Origin: Pseudomonas sp. CAN1
GTDB lineage: Bacteria > Pseudomonadota > Gammaproteobacteria > Pseudomonadales > Pseudomonadaceae
Assembly: GCF_030462585.1 (NCBI RefSeq)
Contig: NZ_JASMRU010000004.1
Coordinates: 274,312-338,311, forward strand
Direction of reading: 5' to 3'
Length of the DNA: 64,000 nt
Position numbers and translations under genes: made by a program. Positions 48,535 through 57,935 of the stretch are shown piece by piece. Under the pieces are notes generated by a model that saw only the letters and a program-made list of their open reading frames with translations, ran no database searches and was not told where the DNA came from. Each line of letters starts with the position of its first letter. The stretch's first letter is position 1.

Positions 48535-49839
48535 GTGACCCAGAACTGGAGTGGCGTGCTGATACGCCACCTGCTGCTAGTCGTCGCCGGCGGCGCGCTG
48601 CTCGGCCTGATCACCGGCCAGTACGGCTGGGCCATCGCCGTGGCGCTGGCCGCCTACCTCGGCTGGTCGACCTGGCAACTGCTGCGCCTGCACAAGTGGC
48701 TGAAGAACCACCAGCCCGAGGAGGCCCCGCCCGATGGCTACGGCCTGTGGGGCGAGGTGTTCGACAGCATCTACCACCTGCAGCGTCGCAACCAGAAGGC
48801 CCGCGGCCGCCTGCAGGCCGTGATCGACCGCATGCAGGAGTCCACCGCGGCCCTGCGCGACGGCATGATCCTGCTCGACCGCGACGGCAACCTGGAATGG
48901 TGGAACCAGTCCGCCGAGCGCCTGCTGGGCCTGAAGAGCCCGCAGGACGGTGGTCAGCCGGTGACCAACCTGGTGCGCCATCCGCGCTTCAAGGAATACT
49001 TCGAAGGCGAGGATTACCGCGAACCGCTGGAGCTCTCCTCGCCGATCAGCGACAACCTGCGCCTGCAGTTCCACATCACCCTCTACGGCGCCGGCGAGCA
49101 CCTGATGCTGGTGCGCGACGTGACCCGCGTCCACCAGCTGGAACAGATGCGCAAGGACTTCGTAGCCAACGTCTCCCACGAGCTGCGCACGCCGCTGACG
49201 GTGATCGCCGGCTACCTGGAGACGCTGCTGGATAACGTCGAGGACGTGAACCCGCGCTGGACCCGCGCGCTGCAGCAGATGCAGCAGCAGGCCGGGCGCA
49301 TGCAGAGCCTGCTCAACGACCTGCTCCTGCTGGCCAAGCTGGAAGCCACCGACTACCCGGCGGACAACAAGCCGGTGGCGCTGGACCTGATGCTGCTGTC
49401 GATCCGCAACGACGCCCAGGCGCTCTCCGGCGCGCGCAACCACCGCATCAGCCTGGAAGCGGATGCCAAGGTGAAGCTCAAGGGCAGCGAGGCGGAGCTG
49501 CGCAGCGCATTTTCCAACCTGGTGTTCAACGCCGTGAAATACACCCCCGACGAAGGCGAGATCCGCATTCGCTGGTGGGCCGACGAACAGGGCGCGCACC
49601 TGGCCGTGCAGGACAGCGGCATCGGCATCGATCCCAAGCACCTGCCGCGCCTGACCGAGCGCTTCTACCGCGTCGACTCCAGCCGCAATGCCAGCACCGG
49701 CGGCACCGGCCTCGGCCTGGCCATCGTCAAGCACGTGCTGCTGCGCCACCGCGGCACCCTGGACATCAGCAGCGTGCCGGGCAAGGGCAGCAGCTTCACC
49801 TGCCACTTCCCGCCGCAGCAGGTCGAGGTCCGCGCATAA
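48535..49839 (+). CDS. phoR: Phosphate regulon sensor kinase PhoR
   Basis: A 434-aa membrane histidine kinase. Two N-terminal transmembrane helices (about 9-27 and 31-50), a PAS domain (about 100-195), His215 in NVSHELRTP, and the HATPase with DSGIGID and GGTGLGLAI. It phosphorylates PhoB under low phosphate and is held off by PstSCAB-PhoU. GTG 48535 has AAGGA at 48520-48524. Confidence 0.96.
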   Translation: MTQNWSGVLIRHLLLVVAGGALLGLITGQYGWAIAVALAAYLGWSTWQLLRLHKWLKNHQPEEAPPDGYGLWGEVFDSIYHLQRRNQKARGRLQAVIDRMQESTAALRDGMILLDRDGNLEWWNQSAERLLGLKSPQDGGQPVTNLVRHPRFKEYFEGEDYREPLELSSPISDNLRLQFHITLYGAGEHLMLVRDVTRVHQLEQMRKDFVANVSHELRTPLTVIAGYLETLLDNVEDVNPRWTRALQQMQQQAGRMQSLLNDLLLLAKLEATDYPADNKPVALDLMLLSIRNDAQALSGARNHRISLEADAKVKLKGSEAELRSAFSNLVFNAVKYTPDEGEIRIRWWADEQGAHLAVQDSGIGIDPKHLPRLTERFYRVDSSRNASTGGTGLGLAIVKHVLLRHRGTLDISSVPGKGSSFTCHFPPQQVEVRA

Positions 49840-49931
49840 CCGTGCGCGACTTCGGCACTGCTACAGACGGGCTTGCCAGCCAGGCCCTGCGAACCGCATT
49901 CTTGTCCGTCCATTCTTGAACCAACAGACCC

Positions 49932-51272
49932 ATGGACCCTTCTTCTAGTAGCAACTTCCTCACCTATTTCGCCGATTTCGGCCTGATCCTCTTCGCCCTG
50001 TTCCTCGTCGTGCTCAACGGCTTCTTCGTTGCCGCCGAGTTCGCCATGGTCAAGCTGCGCTCTACCCGCGTGGAGACCATCGCCAACCAGTACGGCTGGC
50101 GCGGCACCATCCTGCGCAAGGTGCACAACCAGCTCGACGCCTACCTTTCCGCCTGCCAGCTGGGCATCACTCTGGCCTCCCTGGGCCTGGGCTGGGTCGG
50201 CGAGCCGGCCTTCGCCGAACTGCTGGAGCCCTTGCTGGCCGCGGTCGGCGTGCACTCCGAGGAAGTCATCCGCGGCGTGTCGTTCTTCAGCGCGTTCTTC
50301 ATCATTTCCTACCTGCACATCGTGGTCGGCGAGCTGGCGCCCAAGTCCTGGGCTATCCGCAAACCCGAGTTGCTGTCGCTGTGGACGGCGGTGCCGCTGT
50401 ACCTGTTCTACTGGGCCATGTACCCGGCGATCTGGCTGCTCAACGCCAGCGCCAACGCCATCCTCAAGATCGCCGGCCAGGGCGAGCCGGGGCCGCACCA
50501 CGAGCACCATTACAGCCGCGACGAGCTCAAGCTGATCCTGCACTCCAGCCGCGCCCACGACCCCAGCGACCAGGGCATGCGCGTGCTGGCCTCGGCGGTG
50601 GAACTGGGCGAGCTGGAAGTGGTGGACTGGGCCAACTCCCGCGAGGACCTGGTCTACCTGGAGCGCAGCGCCCCGCTGGACGACATCCTCGCCACCATCC
50701 GCCGCCACAAGTACAGCCGCTACCCGGTGTACGACAGCGAGAAGGGCGAGTTCATCGGCCTGCTGCACATCAAGGACCTGCTGCTGGCCCTGGCCACGCT
50801 GGACAGCCTGCCGGAGTCCTTCGACCTCGACGAGCTGACCCACCCGCTGGAGAAAGTCACCAAGCACCTGCCGCTGGCCCGTCTGCTGGAGCAGTTCCGC
50901 CAGGGCGGCTCGCACTTCGCGCTGGTGGAGGAAGCCGACCACAAGGTCGTTGGCTACCTGACCATGGAAGACGTGCTGGAAGTGCTGGTCGGCGATATCC
51001 AGGACGAACACCGCAAGGCCGAACGCGGCATCGTCGCCTACCAGCCCGGCAAGCTGCTGGTGCGCGGCGACACCCCGCTGTTCAAGCTGGAGCGCCTGCT
51101 GGGCCTGGACCTGGACCACGTCGAGGCGGACACCCTGGCCGGCCTGGTCTACGACACCCTCAAGCGCGTGCCCGAGGAAGAGGAAGTGCTGGATACCGAA
51201 GGCCTGCGCATCATCGTGAAGAAGATGAAAGGCCCGAAGATCGTCCTCGCCAAGGTGGTGAAGCTGGACTGA
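49932..51272 (+). CDS. CNNM/HlyC-CorC family membrane protein
   Basis: A 446-aa protein: N-terminal CNNM/DUF21 domain with three to four transmembrane helices (about 12-165, including VVLNGFFVAAEFAMVKLR), a CBS pair (about 215-335) and the C-terminal CorC_HlyC domain. The family is linked to Mg or other cation export. A terminator follows directly. Confidence 0.9.
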   Translation: MDPSSSSNFLTYFADFGLILFALFLVVLNGFFVAAEFAMVKLRSTRVETIANQYGWRGTILRKVHNQLDAYLSACQLGITLASLGLGWVGEPAFAELLEPLLAAVGVHSEEVIRGVSFFSAFFIISYLHIVVGELAPKSWAIRKPELLSLWTAVPLYLFYWAMYPAIWLLNASANAILKIAGQGEPGPHHEHHYSRDELKLILHSSRAHDPSDQGMRVLASAVELGELEVVDWANSREDLVYLERSAPLDDILATIRRHKYSRYPVYDSEKGEFIGLLHIKDLLLALATLDSLPESFDLDELTHPLEKVTKHLPLARLLEQFRQGGSHFALVEEADHKVVGYLTMEDVLEVLVGDIQDEHRKAERGIVAYQPGKLLVRGDTPLFKLERLLGLDLDHVEADTLAGLVYDTLKRVPEEEEVLDTEGLRIIVKKMKGPKIVLAKVVKLD

Positions 51273-51286
51273 GTCCCGCTGTCATG

Positions 51287-51315
51287 AAAAAGCCGCCCTT
51301 CGGGGCGGCTTTTTT
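51287..51315 (+). terminator. Terminator after the CNNM/CBS gene
   Basis: AAAAAGCCGCC-CTTCG-GGGCGGCTTTTTT, with A and T tracts on both sides. Confidence 0.9.
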
Positions 51316-51337
51316 GTGCCTACAGGACGGGCTTTTC

Positions 51338-51431
51338 GTAGGAGCGAGCTTGCTCGCGAACAGTGCCCGTCAGCAACGCCGGCGCTGGGCGGGTTCGCGA
51401 GCAATAACGATGGTGTCCCCCTCGCTCCTAC
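51338..51431. repeat. REPIN 3 with an interrupted right arm
   Basis: The left arm, 51338-51360, is identical to those of the other two REPINs. The right arm begins TTCGCGAGCAA (51394-51404) and ends CTCGCTCCTAC (51421-51431), but 16 bases (51405-51420, TAACGATGGTGTCCCC) replace the single G between them. Confidence 0.85.
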
Positions 51432-51444
51432 AACAAACTGCTGC

Positions 51445-52344
51445 TCAGTTGCCTTTCACCACCGCAAAGTTCGGCAAGGTGTCCACCGGCTGCGAGAAGT
51501 CATAGGGAATCGAGACCAGGTCCAGGCCGACGTTGCGTTGCACCACGAAGTGCAGGTGCGGGCCGCTACTGTTGCCGGTGTTACCAGACTTCGCCAGCGG
51601 CGAGCCAGTGGCGACGCGCTGGCCTTCATGGACCAGCACCGAGCCGCGCATCAGGTGCAGGTAGACGCCCATGGTGCCGTCGTCGTGGAGCACACGGACG
51701 AAGTTGCCGGACGGGTTCTTGCCGCGACCGTCCTGGCCGTTCTCGATCTTCACCACGGTACCGCCGCGCGCCGCAATGATCGGCGTGCCCACCGGCATGG
51801 CGATATCCATGGCGTAGCGGCCCTTGCGCGTGAAGTGGCTGTAGCGGCCGTTGGCCCCCTGGGTCAGGCGGAACGGTCCGCCGGTCCAGGGCAGCGCGTA
51901 CTGGTACGACAACGGCGTCGGTCGCGGGTCGCCCAGGGCGTAGCGCAGCTTGGGCTTGTAGCGCAGCGGCTTGGCGGGGTCCAGCGGAGTCAGGGTAGCC
52001 AGGCGGATCGAGCTGCGCGGCGGCAACACCCAGCGGATCGGCCGCTCCGGCGCACCCACGGCGTTCTGTGCGCCGGTCACGCTCAGCTCGACTTCCACCG
52101 GCGCATACAGGTCGTTGCGCACCTGCAGCGTCTCGCCGCCGGCATGCTTTTTCGTCTCCAGCTTCACCTGCTGCTCCAGGTGCTCGACCATGCGATCGCG
52201 GAAAACGAAGACAGCCGCACCCGCCACGGCTTTATCCGTGTAGGTGACCACGCCGTTGGCGTCGGTGTACTTGTAGATGGTCACGGCCGAAGCCGTCCCG
52301 GAAGCGGCCAGAAGACCGCACAGGAGGATACTGCGCCCTAGCAT
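51445..52344 (-). CDS. M23 family metallopeptidase with DUF4124
   Basis: A 299-aa exported protein. A signal peptide (1-20) is followed by DUF4124 (IYKYTDANGVVTYTD, 23-37), a beta-rich middle, and a C-terminal LytM/M23 domain with His170 and Asp180 (HFTRKGRYAMDIAMPVGT) and HLHF at 263-266 for zinc. It is likely to cut peptidoglycan cross-bridges in the periplasm. The frame upstream of 52344 is rejected as it lacks a signal. Confidence 0.88.
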   Translation of the reverse strand: MLGRSILLCGLLAASGTASAVTIYKYTDANGVVTYTDKAVAGAAVFVFRDRMVEHLEQQVKLETKKHAGGETLQVRNDLYAPVEVELSVTGAQNAVGAPERPIRWVLPPRSSIRLATLTPLDPAKPLRYKPKLRYALGDPRPTPLSYQYALPWTGGPFRLTQGANGRYSHFTRKGRYAMDIAMPVGTPIIAARGGTVVKIENGQDGRGKNPSGNFVRVLHDDGTMGVYLHLMRGSVLVHEGQRVATGSPLAKSGNTGNSSGPHLHFVVQRNVGLDLVSIPYDFSQPVDTLPNFAVVKGN

Positions 52345-52468
52345 GTCGACTCTGGTTATAGGTATGACAACGCAGGCAAGACTAGCAGCGTCTCCCGTGG
52401 GTAGCGATCTGCCGCCAGTCGGCATGTGAAGCAGTTCTGCCCCGCCGGTCGGCTGCCGGACAGCCGGT

Positions 52469-53371
52469 TCAGGCGCCGGGAACGTAGTGCTTCTGGGTGC
52501 TGCCGCGAGCGATCAGGCGCGACAGGTAATCCAGCTTCTGCGGGTCGCGGTCGACGAAGCGGAAGGTCAGCTGCAGCCACTCGCTGTCCGGCTTCGGCTC
52601 CAGCGCCGCCACCGCGTGCAGGTAGCCGTTGAGGCGGGCGACATCGCTGTCTTCTTCCAGATCCAGCACGGCGCTTTCCAGCACCTGCGGCAGCGGCGTA
52701 CCGCGTTTGACCACCAGCAGCGCTTCCTTGAGGCTCAGCGCCTTGATCACGCAGGGCAGATTGGCGGCTGGCAGGCGCAGCTGGCCTTGCTGGCCCTTGG
52801 CGCCGCTGCGAGCAGCCGGCGCGGCGGCGGCAGCAGGCTGTGCGGCCGTCGGTTGGGCCGGACGCGCTGCGGCGGGCGCCGCCGGGCGCACGACATCGGC
52901 CTTGCCGCCAGTGAGAGCGGCGAGCGAGTCATTGGGCATCGAACCCACCAGGCTGCGCTGCGGCGCCTGGGCGGCGAGGGCTTCCAGCTTGCCGGCGCGC
53001 GACAGCGCCTTCTTCACCTTGCTCACCAGCTGGTCATTGGAGAACGGCTTGCCGATGAAGTCGGAGACGCCAGCCTGGATGGCCTGCACCACGTTGTCCT
53101 TGTCGCCACGGCTGGTGACCATGATGAAGGGCGTGGTCTTCAGGCTGTCCTGCTCGCGGCACCAGGTCAGCAGCTCGATGCCCGACAGCTCGGGCATTTC
53201 CCAGTCGCAGAGAATCAGGTCGACGGCCTGGCGCGCGAGGAACTGCTGCGCCTTGCGGCCGTTCACCGCCTCCTCGATCTGCAGACCGGGGAAATGGTCC
53301 CGCAGCCCCTTCTTCACCAGGTCGCGGATGAACGGAGCGTCATCCACCACCAGCACACTGACCTTGCCCAT
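52469..53371 (-). CDS. Response regulator with an Ala/Pro linker and a PilZ-like end
   Basis: A 300-aa protein. The CheY-like receiver (1-125) has Asp10, Asp11 and the phospho-acceptor Asp56 (LILCDWEMPE). Residues about 150-205 are an Ala/Pro-rich linker. The last 95 residues have the strand pattern of a PilZ domain (LPAANLPCVIKALSLKEALL...RLNGYLHAVAALE...WLQLTFRFVDRD) without the RxxxR and DxSxxG c-di-GMP motifs. No partner kinase is adjacent. GGGAG lies 7 nt before ATG 53371. Confidence 0.8.
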   Translation of the reverse strand: MGKVSVLVVDDAPFIRDLVKKGLRDHFPGLQIEEAVNGRKAQQFLARQAVDLILCDWEMPELSGIELLTWCREQDSLKTTPFIMVTSRGDKDNVVQAIQAGVSDFIGKPFSNDQLVSKVKKALSRAGKLEALAAQAPQRSLVGSMPNDSLAALTGGKADVVRPAAPAAARPAQPTAAQPAAAAAPAARSGAKGQQGQLRLPAANLPCVIKALSLKEALLVVKRGTPLPQVLESAVLDLEEDSDVARLNGYLHAVAALEPKPDSEWLQLTFRFVDRDPQKLDYLSRLIARGSTQKHYVPGA

Positions 53372-53463
53372 CGGCATCTCCCGCAAACGATAGGGCGAAG
53401 GATAGCCTTGCCGACTGGCATGTTGCCACGTCGGCGTGACCGACGAGTCTCCGGCGGCAGGGC

Positions 53464-54771
53464 CTATGGCTGCGCGGAGCTGGAGCCGGGCAACAGCTTG
53501 AGGCCGACCAGGCACAGCAGTACCGCCCCGGCAAGGTACCAGGCAGGGGCATTGGGGCTGCCGGTCAGGCCGATCAGGCCGGTGGCGAAGAACTGCGCGA
53601 AACCGCCGAACAGCGCCACACCGATGCAGTAGCTGACAGACAGGCCGGTGGCGCGGATGGCCGGCGGGAACAGCTCCGGCAGGGTCGCCAGCACACCGAC
53701 CATGCTGAAGGTCAGCGGCACACTCAACAGCCCCACGGTCACAAGCAGCAGCCACAGGCTCGGGTTCTGGTTGAGCAGTGCGAAGGCCGGGTAGATCGCC
53801 ACCAGCAGGATCGGCAGCGGCCAGAAGATCGACAGCCGACGGCCGATGCGATCACTCAGGCGCCCGGCCCAGGGCGCCAGCAGTAGCGCCGGGAAGCTGC
53901 TCATCAGGGCCGCCCAGGTGGCACTGCTCAGCGGCATGCCGAGCACGCCGATGGCGTGGTTGGCCAGGTAGAACTGGGTGATGTACACCGGCACCGAGAC
54001 GCCGATGACCAGCAGCACGCCAGTGACCAGCTGCCGCGGGTATTTGGCCAGCAGCCCTAGCCCCTGCTCGCTCGGGGCCGCACCCGGCTGAGTGGCGGAT
54101 GAGGCAGGCAGGGTCTCCTCCAGGCGATAGCGCAGGTACTCGCTGATGGGAATGGCGAGGATGCCGACACCGAACACCGCCCGCCAGCCCCAGCTGTCCA
54201 TCGCCGCCGGGCTCAGCGCGTTGCTCAGCATCAGCACCACCAGAGCGCCGAGGAACACGCCCAGGCTCTGGCTGAACACCTGCCAGCTGCAATAGAAGGC
54301 CCGCGAGCCGTCGCTGGCGTTCTCCATCAGGATGGTGGTGGCGGTGCCGACCTGGCCGCCCACGGCAAAGCCCTGCAGCAGCCGCGCGGCTATCACCATC
54401 AGCGGGCCGATCAGGCCGCCCTGGGCGTAGGTGGGCGCCACGGTGAACATCAACGCGCCGATGGCCATCATCCACAGCGTCAGGCGGATAGCCGAGCGCC
54501 GTCCCACCCGGTCGGCGTAAAGGCCGATCAGCAAGCCACCGAGCGGACGCATGATGAAGCCGGTGCCGAACACGGCGAAGGACAGCATCAGCGAGGTCAG
54601 GCCGTCGCCAAAGGGGAAGAACAGCCGCGCCATCAGCGTGGCAAGCAGGCTGTAGACGAGGAAGTCGTAGAACTCCAGGGCGTTGCCCAGGCATACCGCG
54701 GCGATCACCCGGTTGCGGGCGCGCGCCGGTCTTATCCCCTGGCCAGGCAGGGCATTCACTTTCGCAGTCAT
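53464..54771 (-). CDS. MFS transporter, metabolite:H+ symporter (MHS) type
   Basis: A 435-aa membrane protein with 12 hydrophobic helices and the MHS signature GFIMRPLGGLLIGLYADRVGRR near residues 72-93 and the N-terminal GNALEFYDFLVYS. Relatives carry organic acids, betaines or shikimate. It follows the M20 amidohydrolase by 20 bp on the same strand, so it may import that enzyme's substrate. Confidence 0.86.
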   Translation of the reverse strand: MTAKVNALPGQGIRPARARNRVIAAVCLGNALEFYDFLVYSLLATLMARLFFPFGDGLTSLMLSFAVFGTGFIMRPLGGLLIGLYADRVGRRSAIRLTLWMMAIGALMFTVAPTYAQGGLIGPLMVIAARLLQGFAVGGQVGTATTILMENASDGSRAFYCSWQVFSQSLGVFLGALVVLMLSNALSPAAMDSWGWRAVFGVGILAIPISEYLRYRLEETLPASSATQPGAAPSEQGLGLLAKYPRQLVTGVLLVIGVSVPVYITQFYLANHAIGVLGMPLSSATWAALMSSFPALLLAPWAGRLSDRIGRRLSIFWPLPILLVAIYPAFALLNQNPSLWLLLVTVGLLSVPLTFSMVGVLATLPELFPPAIRATGLSVSYCIGVALFGGFAQFFATGLIGLTGSPNAPAWYLAGAVLLCLVGLKLLPGSSSAQP

Positions 54772-54791
54772 GCCGGTGCTCCTTGCTCTGC

Positions 54792-55964
54792 TCAGGCCAG
54801 GAAACGCTGGGCGAGACGGACCCAGAAGGTCGCTCCCTGCGCCAGGATCTGGTCGTTGAAGTCGTAGCCGGGGTTGTGCACCGAGCAGCCGCCCTCACCC
54901 TCGCCATTGCCGATCAGCACATAGCAACCGAGGGCGCGTTCGAGCCAGAAGGCGAAGTCCTCGCTGGCCAGGATCGGCTGCGGATCTGGCAGCAACCCCT
55001 CCTCGCCCAGCCAGTCGAGCACCAGTTCGCGGGCAAGCTGGGCGCAGGCGGGATCGTTCACCAGCACCGGATAGCCTTCGTCCACCAGAACCTCGGCCCG
55101 CGCGCCGAAGCTACTGGCCTGCTGCTCGGCCAGCTCCTGCACGCGCCGGCGCAGCAGCCGCCGCACCTCTGGGTTCAGTGCACGCAGGCTCAGGCGCAGC
55201 TCGGCCTCGTCGGCAATGACATTGCTGGCCTCACCAGCCTGGAAGGCGCCAACCGTGACCACCGCTGCCTGCGATGGCGCGACATTGCGCGACACCAGGC
55301 TCTGCAGGGCCATGACCAGCGATGCGCCCGCCACGATCGGGTCGACGGTCAGCTCCGGCATCGCACCGTGCCCACCCCGGCCGTGCAGGCGGATGGTGAC
55401 GGTGTCGGAGGACGCCATGCAGGGACCGGGCAGCACCATGAAGCGCCCGGCAGCCAGACCGGGAAGGTTGTGCATGGCGAACAGCGCGTCGCAGGGGAAG
55501 CGTTGCAGCATGCCTTCATCGAGCATGCGCTTGGCGCCCGAGCCGCCATGGCCTTCCTCGGCGGGCTGGAAGAACAGGTGCAGGGTGCCGCGCCAGGAGC
55601 GCTCGCGGGCCAGCTCACAGGCCGCCGCCAGCAACATGGCGGTGTGTCCGTCATGACCGCAGGCGTGCATCTTTCCCGCGCTCTGGCTGGACCAGGGCTG
55701 GCCGCTGTTTTCCTGGATAGGCAGCGCGTCCAGCTCGGCGCGCAGGCCCAGCACTGGGCCGGAGCCATTGCGCAGCGTGCCGATGACGGCAGTGCCGGCC
55801 ATTTCCTGGATTTCGTAGCCCCAGGCCTGCAGTTGCTCGATGACTCGCCGGCGGGTGGCGAATTCTTCGAAGCCCAGTTCGGGTTCGGCATGGATGGCGC
55901 GACGCAGCTCGATCATCGCCGGCGCAATGGCGGCGATGCCCGGCGCAATACGGGTGGAGTTCAT
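54792..55964 (-). CDS. M20 family amidohydrolase/aminoacylase
   Basis: A 390-aa zinc/manganese hydrolase of the IAA-amino acid/hippurate hydrolase group. RAELDALPIQE, the metal motif HACGHDGHTAML (about 102-113) and QPAEEGHGG (about 136-144) are present. It should split N-acyl amino acids. It forms an operon with the MFS gene and is divergent from the LysR gene. Confidence 0.88.
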   Translation of the reverse strand: MNSTRIAPGIAAIAPAMIELRRAIHAEPELGFEEFATRRRVIEQLQAWGYEIQEMAGTAVIGTLRNGSGPVLGLRAELDALPIQENSGQPWSSQSAGKMHACGHDGHTAMLLAAACELARERSWRGTLHLFFQPAEEGHGGSGAKRMLDEGMLQRFPCDALFAMHNLPGLAAGRFMVLPGPCMASSDTVTIRLHGRGGHGAMPELTVDPIVAGASLVMALQSLVSRNVAPSQAAVVTVGAFQAGEASNVIADEAELRLSLRALNPEVRRLLRRRVQELAEQQASSFGARAEVLVDEGYPVLVNDPACAQLARELVLDWLGEEGLLPDPQPILASEDFAFWLERALGCYVLIGNGEGEGGCSVHNPGYDFNDQILAQGATFWVRLAQRFLA

Positions 55965-56119
55965 CGACTGGCTCCTGTTTTTCTTGTCGGATAGGACTGG
56001 ATCGATGCCCGTGACCGGCCGGTACCAAGGCGTGGCTTACCCTAGCGCTGCCCCCGGGTACGCATAAGCCAATAAAAAGTTGTCGTGACCATCGCCGGTG
56101 GTCGCACGGGAGACACCCC

Positions 56120-57070
56120 ATGAAACTGCATCAGTTGCAGGCCCTGATCGCCGTCGCCGATGGTGGCGGGATTCGCGCTGCCGCACGCATCCTCGGGCTC
56201 AGCCAGGCAGCAGTGACCCGCGCGCTGCGCGAGCTGGAAGAGGAGCAGCGGCTGCCGCTGCTGATCCGCCATGCGGGCGGAGCGAGGCTCACCGACTGCG
56301 GCCAGGTCCTGCTGCCGCGTGCCCGGCAGATCGCCGCACAACTGGACAGTGCCGAGCAGGAACTGGCGGCGCTGCGCGGCGAAGGCGCGCAGACACTGTG
56401 CATCGGCATAACTCCGTGGCTCGGGCAGACCTTGCTGGGCCGGGTGCTGCAGGAGTTTCGCGAGGAGCTTCCGACGGTGCAGCTGGAAATCTACGAAGGC
56501 CTGCAGGCAGTAATCCTGCCCTTGCTACGCAGCGGTCGCATGCAATTCGCGCTGGGTCCGGCGAGCATCCTGCCGGGGGCGGAGTTCACCCATCAGACGC
56601 TGGCGGATTACCGCATGCGGGTGGTCGCGCGCCACGCTCATCCGTTTGCCCAGGCCCGCTCACTGGCGCAGTTGCGCGAACAGGAATGGGCGATGAACTT
56701 CGTACCGGAGCGGTACGACGAGGCGGTGGGGGAGCTGTTCGGTGGCAAGGGATTGCAGGTGAGTCGCGAGCGCATCGTCTGCGCGCATTCGGCGGGGATG
56801 CTCAGCAGCCTGATCGTCGATGCCGGCCTGCTGGGCTACGCGCCCGAGCCGATGATGCTCTGCGAGCCGCTACGCAGCGGCGCCTGCGCGGTGCCGCTGG
56901 AGGACCGTTTGCCGACCGGGGACATCAGTATCATCCGCCTGCGGGACCAGGGACTGGACGCCACGTCGCGGCAGTTCATCAGTTGCCTGCAGCGCGTGCT
57001 GAAGGACAACCGACGCAGGCGCGACACCGTGGGGCAGCGCCTGGCCCAGATGGTGACACTGAGATTCTGA
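56120..57070 (+). CDS. LysR family transcriptional regulator
   Basis: A 316-aa regulator: N-terminal HTH (GGIRAAARILGLSQAAVTRALRELEEE read as residues 14-40) and a periplasmic-protein-like effector domain. It is divergent from the M20/MFS pair, separated by 155 bp, and so probably controls that pair. Confidence 0.88.
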   Translation: MKLHQLQALIAVADGGGIRAAARILGLSQAAVTRALRELEEEQRLPLLIRHAGGARLTDCGQVLLPRARQIAAQLDSAEQELAALRGEGAQTLCIGITPWLGQTLLGRVLQEFREELPTVQLEIYEGLQAVILPLLRSGRMQFALGPASILPGAEFTHQTLADYRMRVVARHAHPFAQARSLAQLREQEWAMNFVPERYDEAVGELFGGKGLQVSRERIVCAHSAGMLSSLIVDAGLLGYAPEPMMLCEPLRSGACAVPLEDRLPTGDISIIRLRDQGLDATSRQFISCLQRVLKDNRRRRDTVGQRLAQMVTLRF

Positions 57071-57071
57071 G

Positions 57072-57104
57072 CGGGCGGCTGCAAGACGTCGCTGCAGCCG
57101 CCCG
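57072..57104. terminator. Hairpin between LysR gene and phoU
   Basis: CGGGCGGCTGCA (57072-57083) pairs perfectly with TGCAGCCGCCCG (57093-57104), 9-nt loop. It lies between two convergent genes. There is no T-tract on either side. Confidence 0.5.
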
Positions 57105-57109
57105 GCGAA

Positions 57110-57850
57110 TCAGGCCTCGGGCTTGCTCTGGGACTTGCCCTGCACTTCTTCCTTCATGCGGGTCAGGCCGAGGTGGCGCACGTCGGTGCCGCGAACCAGG
57201 TAGATCACCAGTTCGGCGATGTTGCGCGCGTGATCGCCGATGCGCTCCAGCGAACGCAGGGCCCAGATGACGTTGAGCACGCGGGAGATGGCCCGCGGGT
57301 CTTCCATCATGTAGGTGACCAGTTCGCGCAGGGCGGTCTTGTACTCACGGTCGACGGTCTTGTCGTACTGCGCGACCGACAGCGCCAGGTCTGCGTCGAA
57401 GCGGGCGAAGGCGTCCAGCGCCTCCTGCACCATCTTGCGCACCTGGTTGCCGATGTGGCGCACCTCGACGTAGCCGCGCGGCGACTCGCCTTCCTCGCAC
57501 AGCTGGATGGCGCGGCGGGCGATCTTCGAGGCTTCGTCGCCGATGCGCTCAAGGTCGATCACCGACTTGGAGATGCTGATGATCAGGCGCAGGTCGGAGG
57601 CGGCCGGCTGGCGGCGGGCGAGGATGCGCAGGCACTCCTCGTCGATGTTGCGCTCCATCTGGTTGATCTGGTCATCGATCTCGCGCACCTGCTGGGCCAG
57701 GCCCGAGTCGGCGTCGATCAGCGCGTTGACCGCGTCGTTGACCTGCTTCTCCACCAGGCCACCCATGGCCAGCAGATGGCTGCGCACTTCCTCAAGCTCG
57801 GCGTTGAACTGCTGCGAGATGTGATGGGTGAGGCTTTCTTTGTTGATCAT
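57110..57850 (-). CDS. phoU: Phosphate signalling protein PhoU
   Basis: A 246-aa all-helical protein with two PhoU three-helix repeats (about 18-108 and 120-210) and the metal-cluster motifs EIDDQINQMERNIDEECLRI and RSLERIGDHARNIAEL. It links the Pst transporter to PhoR and represses the regulon in high phosphate. Last gene of the pst operon. Confidence 0.96.
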   Translation of the reverse strand: MINKESLTHHISQQFNAELEEVRSHLLAMGGLVEKQVNDAVNALIDADSGLAQQVREIDDQINQMERNIDEECLRILARRQPAASDLRLIISISKSVIDLERIGDEASKIARRAIQLCEEGESPRGYVEVRHIGNQVRKMVQEALDAFARFDADLALSVAQYDKTVDREYKTALRELVTYMMEDPRAISRVLNVIWALRSLERIGDHARNIAELVIYLVRGTDVRHLGLTRMKEEVQGKSQSKPEA

Positions 57851-57935
57851 GTTCGCTCCGCGAAAGCCGCTGGCGCCGGGCCGCAGGCTTGTTGTGTTCT
57901 CCGGGGTGTTCTACCGCGCACGCAATACCGCGAGA

